From Pycnopodia helianthoides (Eukaryota; Echinodermata; Asteroidea; Forcipulatida; Asteriidae): a stretch of 64,000 nucleotides of DNA. This document shows, piece after piece, positions 44,935 to 57,896 of this stretch. The stretch spans positions 19,692,875 through 19,756,874 of the forward strand of contig CM063247.1 of NCBI GenBank assembly GCA_032158295.1. The letters are read 5' to 3'. A program made the position numbers and the translations under genes. The notes under the pieces were generated by a model. The model had not been told where the DNA came from. It searched no databases and was given only the letters and a program-made list of their open reading frames with translations. The number at the start of each line of letters is the position of its first letter. The stretch's first letter is position 1.

Positions 44935-45260
44935 GGGGGATGCAACTTTTTATTTCAAATATCAAGTAATACATTACAAGGCCGGGAAACTGACCGGGTA
45001 AATTTCAATTTCAATTTTGGGTTGGAACAAAGACAAATAGACTAGAACAGGATTTCAACCTGTGATGTGGCCTCTTGATTATCGTGGCCGGTGCTCTACC
45101 AACTGAGCTCTCAAGCCCTTATGTTAGTGGTCTTCCTTTTTTTGTCGATTATCTTCGTTCAAGGTTGCCAGTCAGAAGGCAATTAACCTTAAACTGCCAT
45201 ATACAGTAGCCAGGGATCACACCCAAATTGACAATACAACCTGGGTTGCTGTAGTACAGG
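44935..45260 (-). mobile_element. tRNA-derived SINE, type 2 (reverse)
   Basis: Contains GGTGCTCTACCAACTGAGCT (A-box side), TTGCCAGTCAGAAGGCAATT and TTTCAAATATCAAGTAAT of the same family. Confidence 0.68.
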
Positions 45261-46049
45261 GATCACTGTAATGGGAACAGGGTTGCTGTACATGTAGCAC
45301 AGGGATCTTTGTAATGACTTTTTCCCCCAAATATCAAGTAAAAATTTCAAGCGTGACACTTTTTTCCCCAATATCTTCAGTGGACCTAATCTTCCTTTTC
45401 CTCAAAGATTTAAACGTTTTGAAATCTGACTAATTTACAAGGTTATTATCTTTACAAAAATATCTGATGAAGCAGCAACAATTTCAATAATCCTTGATGG
45501 TATTTTTACAGACTTCCCCTTCAAAGGGTGGCTTAAAAGGGAAGTGACTCTTTCAAAAGCATCAACAAAAAACAGTGGGGGAATTCCGATGTGAAGTCAA
45601 AATAATCAAGTTCCTTCCTTCTAGACCCGGATAGCAGGTGAAACAATCAATTATAGTTCTGTTTATTCAGCTCATTTTTGATTATTACGTTCGACTACGG
45701 TCCTGCACTTACTAAACTCATCGTACTCGGACAAAGGTTTTGACTTTTACCCCCCCCCGGTCTATCCATAAGTGCTATTATGTCACACACTATCCAAACA
45801 GTATTGTCGTGTTAGATTGCATTCAAACAAAGAGTTTGTTATTTCAGAGACGAAGGTAAATATGTTTTCCCTCCGCGTCACGGTTTCTGTTCAGACTGTG
45901 AGACCTGCTTTCCTGTTGATGAAATAATTTGTCGGGTGCTTTTTATGTTCGCTTCCTCCTTCGTTGCAGACTGATTTCTGTATTTCGTGCCAGTTGAAGT
46001 TAGGTTGTTGTACCAATTTGGTTTAGTTTATATTCCGTACTATCTGTAC

Positions 46050-46272
46050 ATTGATCAGCAGTGTGTGGGTTCGAGTCCCAGTTACACTAATCGCTAAGAG
46101 AAGGGGTTTGCCCCGATGTTTCTGACAGTGGCTGCTGAATGCGCCGCATTATGTTCTCATAATTCAAACATTTCAAAAACCTGTCTCAAAATGTTTCTTT
46201 TTTTTAAAGCACCTTGAGTACCTTATTGGCAGATACAAGTGATATATAAGATTCCTGTGTTAATATTATTAT
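46050..46272 (+). mobile_element. SINE type 1, internally deleted copy
   Basis: GATCAGCAGTGTGTGGGTTC, GAGTCCCAGTTAC, GAGAAGGGGTTTGCCCCGAT, then AAAGCACCTTGAGTACC and an ATT-like tail. Confidence 0.6.
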
Positions 46273-46486
46273 CTTTACAAGCATTATCATTAAAAATGGT
46301 AATTGCGATTTTAAGACCCATTACTCTTGTCTTGAAATTCTGAGAATTCTATATTTTGCTGCAAAAGTGGGAACAGTATAGGCACATTTTAATTGGATTG
46401 GTAAAGTAATCCAGCGCACGCTCTTGGACCGTTCCATTTAACTGCCGGAACGTTTCATTGGAACGTTCAAAATACTAATGCGCATA

Positions 46487-46861
46487 CAGGGCTCGCCCTT
46501 AACACTAGCCCGGCGTACATTGTCTAGTAAAAAATGATATGGGCCAGTAAACACCACTTCTCAACTTGCCCTGTGGGCTACTAAAAACTGTGCAACCTAC
46601 TTGTTTAAAATGCCCATTTCTTCCTTTTTAGATGTGAATAATTAATGTATAAAATGTTTGAATCGTTATTGAGTGAGTGAATATAACTTCATTTGATCAT
46701 TAAACTGGTTGTGATCGTTAACATTAACACATCAGAAGATTACATTTATGGTAATTCCTGTTTATAATTATCTGGGCTACTAAAACTTCCCGGGGGCAAG
46801 TAAAATGCACAGTTTACTGGCCCGGCGGGCTACTTCACAAAAAGCTTAAGAGCAAGGCCTG
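46487..46861. mobile_element. hAT-like short element
   Basis: CAGGGCTCGCCCTTAAC at the left, TTAAGAGCAAGGCCTG at the right (approximate TIR). Interior TGGGCCAGTAAACACC and CAGTTTACTGGCCCGGCGGG form inner inverted blocks. Confidence 0.55.
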
Positions 46862-47908
46862 GCATATTCACTCAAGTAGGATTGCTCCCACACTTTGGCA
46901 CAATGATGTGGTCCAATGGATTGCGGGCTCGCCCCCACGAGAACGCCCTTTTGCAAGGGGCTTGACTGTAAGCAAGTGACTGATGCAACAATGCTAATCC
47001 ATGGTGAACGCGCAAGCTGGCTGCCTCACTTTCTCTTAAGCAAATTGTTCTGCTCAAGTAAGCAGAAACACTTGCTTAATATTAAGCTCCCTTTCTAACA
47101 TTGGCCCCTAGTTTGCTGATATTTCTTGGGATTTTTCAACCAACTAAACCCAGTAAACCCGTAGCTTAAACAATCAATATTTTGATATACACAGATGTTA
47201 CACTATGTCTAGAGTACTCACATGTTTTTTTCTCTCTCTATATTTATTCAATTTTTTTCTTCTTCTTTATACCCCCGTGCTTTTTAATTCTTCAACTTAA
47301 GAACTGCATCCTGTTTTCATCCAGGGGTTTTATAATCAACGTCATGACACAAACAACGGCTGGTGTCATTAATTTGTCCGGTTCATTTCACCAATCATCC
47401 GATCGCTGATTTTTTTTTCCTTCTCTTTTTCCTTTCCTCCCTACAAAACAACATTGTAATTTCTGCAGGGACCGTGTACGTATAGCTGGTGCAGGCCTCC
47501 TCTATTCGTTATTATTCATGGGTCATACATGTACAATGAGCAATCTGGAAGACATAATTTGTGTATAGATATATTTTTTCTTTATCTTTTTCCAAGCAAA
47601 CGACTTTTACAGGGTAAAGCCTCGGAGATTATCTGTCAAAATCAAAACGCATTTGATGATTTTCTAATCCGTGGATTTCTATGAAGTTGTCACTGGTTCC
47701 TGTTGTTGTGATTGATAGTTCAGTGTAGTCCTGTCATCTTAAAGGTACATGTAGGGTCATTGTGTGGTAATGACCTCTCCCAACAAAAATATTGTGTAAT
47801 TGCTATTCAAAAGCATACTCGTTATAAAGATGGAAATGGTAGTAAGCATCCTGCGAAATTATTTCTTGTGAAGTGCCCCCGTTGATTAGAAGTCGATAAA
47901 AACATTTG

Positions 47909-47948
47909 AATCTGAGAAACGATTCATGCATGAATCGTTCCTCAGATT
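47909..47948. repeat. 40-bp palindrome
   Basis: AATCTGAGAAACGATTCATG is followed directly by its reverse complement with one mismatch pair. Confidence 0.9.
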
Positions 47949-49166
47949 TCTGAGGGTTGGTATCCGTTCGGCCAGAGATGCGGTTGGTACCCTGCTGTCA
48001 CCAGTGCGATGTTTGAAAACAGTGATGGGGGTCTTTCACTATTTTCTTGTGACTTTGATGACTGATTGAGAGCTGAAACGTTCACAGATTTTGTTATTTG
48101 ATGTATATGTTTGGTCAAACAAAGTGTGGATACTGGTCTATGACAATTACCAATGTTGACTGGATGCTTGAAAAATATGTGTTGGTCAATACTTCCTTAA
48201 TAATAACAAAAATAATAAAATGCATTTCTGTGGCACTTTATGTAAAAAATACTCCAAAGCGCCTCATAATAAAAACTATAAAACCTCAGCAAAAATAATA
48301 CTTTTGTAATAAAAAGGTTACTTGAGAAAAAAGCACAACTTAATTTGGCCATTTAGTTTTCAGCAGTTGGTTCTACGGTGTGGTTGTTAAAAACGAGAAG
48401 AAAAAACAAAACGCAGAAAAACTGACGGTCTGCAAGGAGCATGATATATTTACTTCTTGCTAATTTACATGTTGCAGATACGAGGATTACTGTCTCCGGT
48501 TCTCGGCTGCAGCACTTTATTCAAAGTGTTAACAAAAAAAACGGTTGAAAATTTACCTGTGGCCTTATCAGACACGTGCACAGCACGGTGAAGCAAGGAC
48601 ACAGATGCATCAACTATAAACAAGCGAAATAATAGCGGTGCACATGTACTTGCTGGTCAGAATTTACGTCTGATGCGCGGTGCAGTGGATATCCACAGTG
48701 CCTGACTGCGCTTCCAACTTTATCTTCAATTTGCGTTGAAGATGTTTCCCCGGTCAAATTGACCAACAGGTTGTGCACTGTTTTTTTTTTTGCTACTCCA
48801 TCATGTCCATATCTATTGAAATGCAACAGTAGCTGTGAGTTTGACAGGTAACAGCAATGTTCTCTCTGCTGGTTTGTGGCTCTTTGAAGTCAGCCCAGGC
48901 ATTTTATTCTTGTGTTCTGTGTTTGTTATCTTGGAGGGTATACTCAGATTTTGAACCCCCCCCCATACCCCCCCCCCAATAAAAACAACAACAACACCAA
49001 CAACAACACAGTCATAACTTAGTTGCACAATTGTATAATTTGTAGCCTTGTTTGCCAAAGAATTGTGATTTTTACATTTTATATTAGACACAGTACTTCC
49101 TATATACATGTAACCAACCCTGATATGGTGGACCCTTAATTTTACAGGCATGATATATTTTCTACT

Positions 49167-49562
49167 TTAAAGGAACATTACAGAATTGGTAAGAAAAAAA
49201 CTTGTAAAATTTTTTGGTTACAGATTTACATAAAACTTACACAGTCTAATGATGATGATACATAAAGTAGAAAATATCCCTTGAAACATTTCTGTCTGAA
49301 ATGCCATATTTGATGAGAAATTAATAAACTAATTTTCCGATTGGAGTTTATCGCTCAGTGAGCGTTTTTTTCATTTGTTGAATCTATATGATTTCATGCA
49401 AATGTGTAATCGGTTTTTCACTATTTTCTCGTGACCCAGATACCTGATTGATCTCAAACTTCTACAGGTTTGTCAGTTTATGTATATGGTGGATTACATA
49501 AAGTGCTTACACTGCCAGCAACTGTTTTGTAAGCAAAAACCAATTCTGTAATGTTCCTTTAA
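49167..49562 (+). mobile_element. TTAA MITE, family A (copy 5)
   Basis: Intact TTAA ends and TIRs; in RASGRF intron 1. Confidence 0.8.
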
Positions 49563-50156
49563 TTTGATTTCCAGGGTGTTTTTTTTACCTCAGAAAAACA
49601 AGCAAAATTGTTATTACATAGCCAGAAAAAAGTCTGTAAAAGCCTACGTATAGGTCAGCCCTAATACTCAATAATGTTTTCCTTCTATTTTTTTCAAGGA
49701 CCAAACATACCTGGGATTTTATTAACTGTTAAAATGGCCGTGACTGATCATTAAAATTTAATGTGGAAACCTATTACAATAAAGAAAGTCAATTACCAGT
49801 TCATGTTATACAATTTGTCCGTCAAACTGTGTGTACGTTTGTAAACTATACATATATTTGCTGAAAATCTACTGTAAAACAGTAGCAATTTTCAACTCAG
49901 AACATAGAATTTGTTCAAAGATCACTTTTTTTCCTCTTCGTGTAATTGCTGGTCGCAATCACCCTGGTGAGGATTTTGATTTAGGGAAAGAAACGTTGTG
50001 CATTAAACACAAAGCTCTCCATCCATCATGGAGTCTGGCCTGTACATGCACTCAGCTGCCGCTCCCCGGAGACACACCGAGATTGACAGAACTCACAAAC
50101 CTCATCAACCCTCGCCATGGCAACCACCCTAGATACACTAACCTCATCCTTTTTTT

Positions 50157-50190
<34 letters not shown>

Positions 50191-50984
50191 AGAGACTGCC
50201 GTGTCAGATGATGAGCAGTGGCCGTGGCCGCTCAGGGCAACTGCATATAAAGAGTGATGCATTGAATTTACACACGCGCTAAGACCTGGGAAATAAAAAA
50301 ATAAAAACGGAAAAAACACAGGTCATTCAAGTACACGGTAAAATTTAGGTGAGAGGAGAAGGGGGCAATGAGTTTCACCAAAGAGTTATTACCGAATGTG
50401 CCTTTCAGTTATGTCTCGTTAACTTAAAGAGAAGTTGCAATGTTTATTCAGGCAGATCGATAAGATTTTTTATACTTTCTTGTCCTCAAATCATTCCTAT
50501 TAGAATCTGAAGGCCTGAAATAACAGTTTCCATAGACCACGGAGACAGCTGCAGTTTAATCGTTTGTGATGAGGCCGAAGAAATTCCCAAGTTGCTGGGG
50601 TCAAGATTTTGGGTCAAGTCTGAGTATTTGGCATACTTTCTCGAGTCAAGTTTCAACGAAACATTTCGGCTGTCAGTATTCGAAGGACATTCTGCTCTGG
50701 CGAGAGGGGGGAGGGGGGAGGGTCGGATTCCCCACTGGACCACTGGCCTGAGTCCGGTAATTTTAGCATCTTACCAGAAGTGTTCTGAAAAGTGTTCAAA
50801 ATATAACTCACTAGCTTTCAAAGAATGATCGTCATCGACATAAGTTCATTTACTCTGTTTTTGTCAACTATCGTGGTTTGAGGTCAAAGTCTTAAGTCAG
50901 TTTGAATTAGATCCAAGTCAAGTCTGATGATGTTCATCATCATCATCGTCATCAAGGCTATGCATGTGTAGTTTGTCCATCTGT

Positions 50985-51377
50985 TAAACAAATTAAGCCT
51001 TCCTCATAAAACTTCCATTCTTTCGCCCTAGCCACTCTGGTCCATGTAGCCTTGCCAATGTGTGCTGTTATGTCATCTCTCCATCTTCTCTTTTGCCTCC
51101 GGTTCCTTTCTCTTGCCTGTTCTAGGCTGCCATTCTGTCATTCGTCTAGTCCACCTGTTGTCTTGGACCCTTGACACATGGCCTGCCATCTCTAGTTGAT
51201 CTCCTTCATCTTTTTCGATGATGTCCTTGCCTTTTGTTTTCTCTCGTATGACGGTTTAACTTTGTCCCGTAATATTGAATGTACAATTTTTCTCCATGGT
51301 CCTCTCTATTGTACGAAATGATTTTGTTGAACTCATTCGTTGGCGTCCATGTTTCTGCTCCCATGGTGTTTATTAAA
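50985..51377 (-). pseudogene. Decayed non-LTR retrotransposon reverse-transcriptase C-terminus
   Basis: Reading the minus strand from about 51365 down, the typical order appears: GAETW, a run like RTIERTMEKN, an IREKTKGKDI segment, AGHVSRVQDNRWTRRMTEWQ, then RRWRDDI and WTRVARAKEW. These are the usual last 130 residues of LINE reverse-transcriptase proteins. At least one in-frame stop and two frame changes break it. It ends next to the family C MITE. The LINE clade is not assigned. Confidence 0.78.
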
Positions 51378-51706
51378 GGGACACACCGGCTTACTGTTTA
51401 CCTAATTTAGTGATGTTGAATCACAGACAATAATTTTTCGATGGTTGTTGTAAAAAAAAAATCTTCAAATTGTCACGTAATTAACGAAAAATGTGAAAAA
51501 AACAAAACCCGGTCAAAGGTCAGCGTAACCACATTTTGGTTCCGAAAAGTCACGTGACCTTCGTTTTTTGAAAAATGCTCGAAAATGGCAAAATTTGATG
51601 GTTTCTTTTATGAACCAATCTTCTCCATTTCAGGAAGACCTTTGGAATCATGTTTTAGTCTATTTTGTAGCCCAAATAGCCCAACGAAGCCGGTGTGTAC
51701 CTTTAA
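51373..51706. mobile_element. TTAA-flanked MITE, family C
   Basis: TTAA AGGGACACACCGGCTT at the left, AAGCCGGTGTGTACCT TTAA at the right. About 334 bp, no coding capacity. It sits immediately beside a reverse-transcriptase relic. Confidence 0.7.
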
Positions 51707-51794
51707 GTACCACTTGGGTCAGCGTCACCGAATCAAGTAATGAACTCTGCACAAAGGGGCAATGATCTCTATTGCCCTGGTCTTACTGATTAAA

Positions 51795-51930
51795 ATTGTC
51801 CTATAAACCTTATGCACATGTACAGTAGGTCAAAAGAAGGTTGCTCATTGGCCGATTATGTGCGTAGATGTGCGTTTTTCATTGTTCTGTCATCTTTTTT
51901 ATCTCTAAGATGGCGGCGTGATGACGTATG
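51795..51930 (+). repeat. Dispersed repeat G (diverged copy)
   Basis: TTATGCACATG, GGTCAAAAGAAGGTTG, CATTGGCCGATT and AAGATGGCGGCGTGATGACG in the same order as at 4135; in RASGRF intron 1. Confidence 0.55.
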
Positions 51931-52059
51931 GTCCGTTGTCATTCTCTATTCAATATTCTAAGGCAATTTGGCCTCACCTTATCGGACGGATAATAATGGC
52001 CTAATTTTAAAAAAAATTGCTCATGGAAGCCCAAGATAAGGAAAAAAAAGATAAGGATT

Positions 52060-52165
52060 TTTCATCACAGGACACGGGAAAGTACTGAGTATTCAGTGCT
52101 TTACATATATCGGTGTGAGGGTACAATCCAAACGATATTCTTTATCCCCGATGCAAATTAATCAT
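52060..52165 (+). mobile_element. SINE type 3, 3' fragment
   Basis: GACACGGGAAAGTACTGAGT, ATCGGTGTGAGGGTA and ATTCTTTATCCCCGATGCAA match the tail seen at 44250-44320 and 58500-58590. Confidence 0.5.
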
Positions 52166-53834
52166 TAATCAGATTAGGATGCTCTCCAGAAATGCCTACA
52201 TGTACAATAAAATAAAACAGGTTTTTAAAAAATCAATAATAACAATACCAAAATACCAAAATATATAAAAATGCAACATTTTATGAAAATAATGTATTCA
52301 AATGTGCCTGTTGATTACTTAGTAAAGCATTGCTACCTTCAACTTCGTTCTAGATCAAGAAAATCTTTTAACTCCTTTTTATACAGCGACACCACCAAAG
52401 CATAATGGGCAAGGGGCCTTTCAGGTTGCATCTCCATCAGAACCTTGGAATCCACTCGCCGATATTATTAGAGAAAGCTCCTCCCTTGACTGGGACAAGT
52501 CTATTTATCTCTTGATCAATATTCACTAAATGATTTCATTGTGTGTATTTTATGGGTCTTTCTGTTGTGTCTGTGGTCAAAAAAATGTAGTTTTGTTATT
52601 GCTCATTTTATTCAACACTTCTGTAATTCTCTCTCTTCCTCTTTCCCAGGACACTGAGACTTATCTGTAATTTTGTGCTACACAAAAGCTAATAAATATT
52701 GTTGTTATTATTGTTATGACTATATGTATTAACTTGTATCTGATAAATGATCACTTCCACGGTTATACAAATGCTAAGGAAATGTTTTAAAATTACAAAA
52801 GTTGTGAAATCTATGATTGTCAAAAAGCTGTTTTTGTATGAAGGGGAACCCACTTTGATGGTTTCATACAAGGTATTCACTAACGGAACATACATGTAGC
52901 TCTTAATTTGTGAAATTTTATCCATCATTTTGATAATTTGTCGGTCACTGCTCTTTCAGTTTCCATAAAGGCACACAAGCGTTCCGAAAAAGGCAGGCCT
53001 TCTCTGAGTCACAAGTCTGGTCCACAAGAAAATGCAACATGTCCGATGTGTTCATTCGTAATTTGGTCTGTGAATTTGCCTGGTGGCCGTCGCAAATGAT
53101 TCGATCATTTGCCATGGGACGAGGGATGCAAGAGTCAAGGGACATCTGCAGGGGAGTGTGGGGGGGGGGGGGCTGATTCGAGCAATCTATTGCCCCCTAA
53201 GTGTCACGCGCAATCCCAATGATCTGTAGATGTACCATACAGGTTACACTGACAGTGGCAGCCAGTGGCTCTTTTGTCCATTTCATTAATGAAGACTGTT
53301 TAAATCCCTTGTTCTTTCATTTCCCTACTGCCATCACCTTTAATCGTCGTCATCACCATCGGAGGTTTGGCAAGAGAGATTCAGAGGTTGCAAGAGAGAT
53401 TCCTGTTCTGGAAGGAGAGAGTGAGAGAGATTGATAAAATTGAGGGAAAAAGGGGGGAATCTCGTGGGCGATTGCAACATTCATAGCAACTTCAATCACA
53501 CAATTGTATGTCGTTTGTTTTTGCACTTTCGAAAGATAATGTTGTTTTGGATCGCTGACCTGAGACTCCTTCGTCTAAAATTGGGGAATCACAAAACGAA
53601 TGTAATCACGAAGTTGGGATCACACAAATTCATGACCGAAATCAGACAAGTAGAAGACCCGGCGATGTTTGCCAAATGGTTGAATTTGCATGTACTATGT
53701 GTAACTGCAGCAGGGTAATTCCTTGAAGACCAAATCTGTGCAGCTCTTTCAGGAGCCAGTGCACTTTGCTCGTTGAATTTCACACAACAAACGTTGCATA
53801 AAAACCATGGCGATTATGTAACTCCATAAATAAA

Positions 53835-54075
53835 GGTTTACCAGAGCGGGATTTGAACCTGTGACCTCCCAAGTTCATGTGCCGGTGCTCCACCAACTGA
53901 GCCATCTATCCCTAATGCTGGGAAGTGGCAGGGGGATTTGTCTTTGTTGAAACCCAAAATAATTGAGCTATCTAGCCCTATGTTGAGGTTTCCCTATTTT
54001 GTCAATATCTTTGTTCAGGGGTGCCAGTCAGAAGCCATTCAACCTGGATCACACCCAATTTTACAATACAAGCTG
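53835..54075 (-). mobile_element. tRNA-derived SINE, type 2 (reverse)
   Basis: GCGGGATTTGAACCTGTGAC, GGTGCTCCACCAACTGAGCC, then AGGGGTGCCAGTCAGAAGCC. Contains a small internal duplication of the TGAGCTATCTA region. Confidence 0.72.
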
Positions 54076-55745
54076 AACAAAAATCGCTCTGTGAGTTGTG
54101 GACTCTGCGGTGGTTCTGAAAAGGAACCGTCCTTCCTCCATGAAGGAACCTAACCTTTTCTTATCGGAACAACCACAACTCATAGAGAGATTATTTTCAT
54201 GTACACCGTGTCGGAACAAGCCAGACTAGATCTTCACCGTGCAAAGTTTCAAACCCTAGGTATATACATGTATCGTGTCATTATTCATATCGTCAATGCA
54301 AACAGCAGTTTTGGATGAAGGATAGATAGATCTGTCAGTCAACAATCCCAGGTGCTTATTAGCACTACACTTGAGTGTGGAGATTAAGCCATTAATCTCC
54401 AAGCTTAATTGACACTTGTCTGGCTGGGGCTCATCAGAGCACATTCACTGACATTGCTGTCAATGGGTATGGTTGTCAGGAGGGCTCCATCAAAAGAAGA
54501 TTGGAGCGGACAGGATCGGTCGCTTGATGGGGGATTTTGACTGGAACATCCATCCATGGTTCATTTTGGTACAGACCTTACTTCAAAATTGTCTGCAGGG
54601 AGTTCCTGTCTGACCGTTCGTTGTCGACGTCGTCGATGGTGGGTTTTGAATGATTAATAAACTGTGCCTGCCTGCCATGTGGTGTCACGTTGTGAATACA
54701 TACCCACAGTACACTCCTTTACAGGTAGTTCTGTGCACAGTTGTGCCACCTTACACAACCTGTGCAGTTGAAGGGTTTGGAGCAGTTGCTCAACTTGCTG
54801 GAAAATGCTACCAAGACAAGCACTAAGACATGTAAAGCCAATTGTTGAACATAATTGTTTTCCGTTCAGGATATTTCACAGTGAGGTAGGCCTATTATTA
54901 TGCAATTGAAATATATATAATACCTCCGTCGGGTTATGAGTTAACTGGCCCCGATGCTAAAATCAGTGGCCTCGGGCCTGTGGTCCAGCGTTAATTCAAA
55001 GCCCTAAGCACCCTTGTCTGAAAGTTTCATCCGGCTTCCAAGTCACAGTGATGTAGTTCGTTTTTGAGTTAACCTTGGTTTTATTTCCAGAAATTAGTAA
55101 CAATAATAGTCATTACTATAACAACACAAATATTCATTTTATATTTATGTACAAGTGTCCACAATGAATAATCAAAAAGACAATATAGGGAATTTACTCT
55201 TCCCCCTCCTCCCACAAAAAAAAAAAACCCTCCACATTTTCCCCCCTTTAAATCGTTGGACCGACCACGTACTGTACATCATTTTTGTCTCATTCACGGT
55301 CACTCTGTAAATTATACATGTAGGCCTACACTGTACAAATGTCATATGAAGGATTGTCAATGCCACTTTATTCATCAGGCTTGCTCCTAACACTTCAGGG
55401 AAAAAAAAAGAATAGGAGAATAACAACCAAAAAACTGACATCACGTTTGATGGATCAGTCTGGAGGTGTCTAGTTTAATTATTCAGAACAAGCTAGTCGG
55501 TGCTCTCGGCACAACTTGAGAGGGAAACAAAAATTAAATGTTAATGTTTTTTGTCCGCCTTCTTCTTTTGAGAAAGTGCAAAGTTATGCACTTTTAACTT
55601 TAACAAAATCTTCCCCCAGAGTGTGTCCAGTTCAACGAATTTATCAAAGTACAGGGTTCTTTGTTCAACTCAAAACCAAACTGAGGCAAAATCGGCGCTC
55701 GAATTTTACACTGGACTGCAGGACCGAGGCCAGTAAACTCACAAC

Positions 55746-56235
55746 AGTGTCGGGCCAGCAAACTCATGACCTGACAAGTCCAGTGGGCCAGTAGTTTTAG
55801 TGTTGGGCCAGTAAACTCATGACCTGACAAGTCCAGTGGGCCAGTAGTTTTAGTGTCGGGCCAGTAAACTCATGACCTGACAAGTCCAGTGGGCCAGTAG
55901 TTTTAGTGTCGGGCCAGCAAACTCATGACCTGACAAGTCCAGTGGGCCAGTAGTTTTAGTGTCGGGCCAGCAAACTCATGACCTGACAAGTCCAGTGGGC
56001 CAGTAGTTTCAGTGTCGGGCCAGCAAACTCATGACCTGACAAGTCCAGTGGGCCAGTAGTTTTAGCGTCGGGCCAGCAAACTCATGACCTGACAAGTCCA
56101 GTGGGCCAGTAGTTTTAGTGTCGGGCCAGTAAGCTCATGACCTGACTAGGACAGTAGTTTTAGTGTCAGGCCAGTAAACTCATGACCTGAAAAGTCCAGT
56201 AGGCCAGTAGTTTTAGAGTCGGGGCCAGTAAACAC
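55746..56235 (+). repeat. 53-bp tandem repeat, about nine copies
   Basis: Unit GTGGGCCAGTAGTTTTAGTG then TCGGGCCAGTAAACTCATGA then CCTGACAAGTCCA, with single-base variants and shorter units at the 3' end. It is a local expansion of a segment inside element E. Confidence 0.94.
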
Positions 56236-56572
56236 GTGACCTGATGACAAGTCCGGCGGCCTTGTGTTTTTTCAATTGACTAATAATACCTCACTCTGTG
56301 TAATATTGTGTTCAAATGTTGACTTTGAGTCTGATAAGATACCTTTCAACATTCAATTTTCTATTTTTGGTAATGATGTATACAGATAAAATGAGATCAA
56401 TCTTCTCTTACATGCCTTATAGTGCTTGTCAAATAAAAACAGAAAATAGAATTAGCTGTTGCAAACTGCTTACCAACCAAAAGCACCTATGGTATAAATC
56501 GAAAAATATTGAGTGGCCTGGTGTTTCGACCCAAGTCTTTCTCAAAGCTAAAATAAAAACAGTTAAAAACTG

Positions 56573-56970
56573 TTAAAGGTACATTACAGAATTGTTTTTT
56601 GCTATTAACAAAACAGTTGTTGGCAGTGTAAGCACTTTATGTAATCCACCATATACATAAACTGACAAACCTGTAGAAGTTTGAGATCGATCGGCCATCT
56701 GGGTCACGAGAAAATAGTGAAAAACCGATTACACATTTGCATGAAATCATATAGATTCAACAAATGAATAAAACGCTCACTGAGCAATAAACTCCAATCG
56801 GAAAATAAGTTTATTCATTTCTCATCAAATATGGCATTTCAGAGAGAAATATTTCAAGGGATGTTTTCTACAATCATCATCATTAGACCGTGTAAGTTTT
56901 ATGTAAATCTGTGATCAAAAAATATATTCTACAAGTTTTTTTTCTTACCAATTCTGTAACGTGCCTTTAA
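56573..56970 (-). mobile_element. TTAA MITE, family A (copy 6, reverse)
   Basis: TTAA at both ends with slightly diverged TIRs (AGGTACATTACAGAATTG). Inserted inside a hAT-like family E copy (55692-57102), so it is younger than that element. Confidence 0.78.
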
Positions 56971-57344
56971 ATGTATGTTAAGCTGTGTCATTTTTTTCTT
57001 ATTTTGATTCTGGTCTTGTAAATTCAATTCTGGTCAAGTAAACATTTTTAGCAACAAACCCTGTGGTCTTGTGGATCCCCCCCCCCCTAAATTCGAGACC
57101 TGAAAATAGTCTGATCCCTTTTGGGGAATGAGAACCAGGCTTAATTACTGCTATTGCATACGGGAACACGAAAAAGGTTATTTATTTATAAACTTATAAA
57201 TTTATTTATTTATAAACATTTACAAATTTGTGGGCAGATGACAGATTGCATTTGAGCTGCTTATTCAATATTAAAAACACCAAAAGAACAGTTTAACAAA
57301 AATAATGGTTGAGATGTAAAACACTTTTTAATCGTAATTATAAA

Positions 57345-57570
57345 CTAAGGTTGTATTGAAAACTTGGGTGTGGTCCCTGGTCGGCAGGTACAGGTTGAAT
57401 GGCTTCTGATTGGCACCCTGTACAAAGATATATTGACAAAATAGAGAGACCACCAACAACATTGAATGAATGGCTTGCTGTTGATAGAGCGTGGCATGTT
57501 AATCTGGAGGTCGCAGGTTTGAATCCCGCTGTCGTCAATTTTCTTGGTTCAACCCAAAATTAATTATAAA
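57345..57570 (+). mobile_element. tRNA-derived SINE, type 2 (forward)
   Basis: Order in forward sense: AACTTGGGTGTGGTCCCTGG, GGTTGAATGGCTTCTGATTG, ATAGAGCGTGGCATG, GTCGCAGGTTTGAATCCCGC. The tRNA-like head sits after an unrelated 5' part. Confidence 0.72.
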
Positions 57571-57701
57571 CCCAAATTAGTTCCACCTGTAATTTTTTTG
57601 TTTTTTTAATAATCAAATATATGGAGATTGAAATCAATGACAAATCCTTTTACTTATGTTGAAACCAGACAAATAGCAAAAAGAATCTAGCATTCAAACC
57701 T

Positions 57702-57896
57702 GGGCCCAATTTCATAGAGCTGCTTAAGTAACAAAATATTGCTTAACGGTTTTCTGCTAAGCAAAATTCAGCAGGATACCAGTCACAGAATGTATTTGTG
57801 AAATGGCATTTGTACTGGTGACCATAGTCTGGTAAGCATAATTTCGTTGTGCTTAGCTACTGTTTGTGCTTAAGCAGCTCCATGAAATTGGTCCCT
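57702..57896. mobile_element. GGGCCCAATTTCAT foldback element
   Basis: GGGCCCAATTTCATAGAGCT, TTAACGGTTTTCTGCTAAGC and the ending TTAAGCAGCTCCATGAAATT form the family's two arms. Confidence 0.75.

Larger units (their letters stand above)
55692..57102 (+). mobile_element. hAT-like element E, expanded by a 53-bp array and a MITE
   Basis: GCTCGAATTTTACACTGGAC at the left, AAATTCGAGACCTG at the right. The normal about 440-bp element is enlarged by the array at 55746-56235 and by the MITE at 56573-56970. Confidence 0.65.

Noticed and set aside
48476..48530. Exon-like stretch after TTGCAG reading YEDYCLRFSAAA
   Set aside because: Short, ends in a stop, and has no match to the RASGRF PH domain, which joins exon 1 to exon 2 directly.
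57480..57545. tRNA gene
   Set aside because: Head of a SINE type 2 copy; no pairing acceptor stem and the family's 5' and 3' parts flank it.
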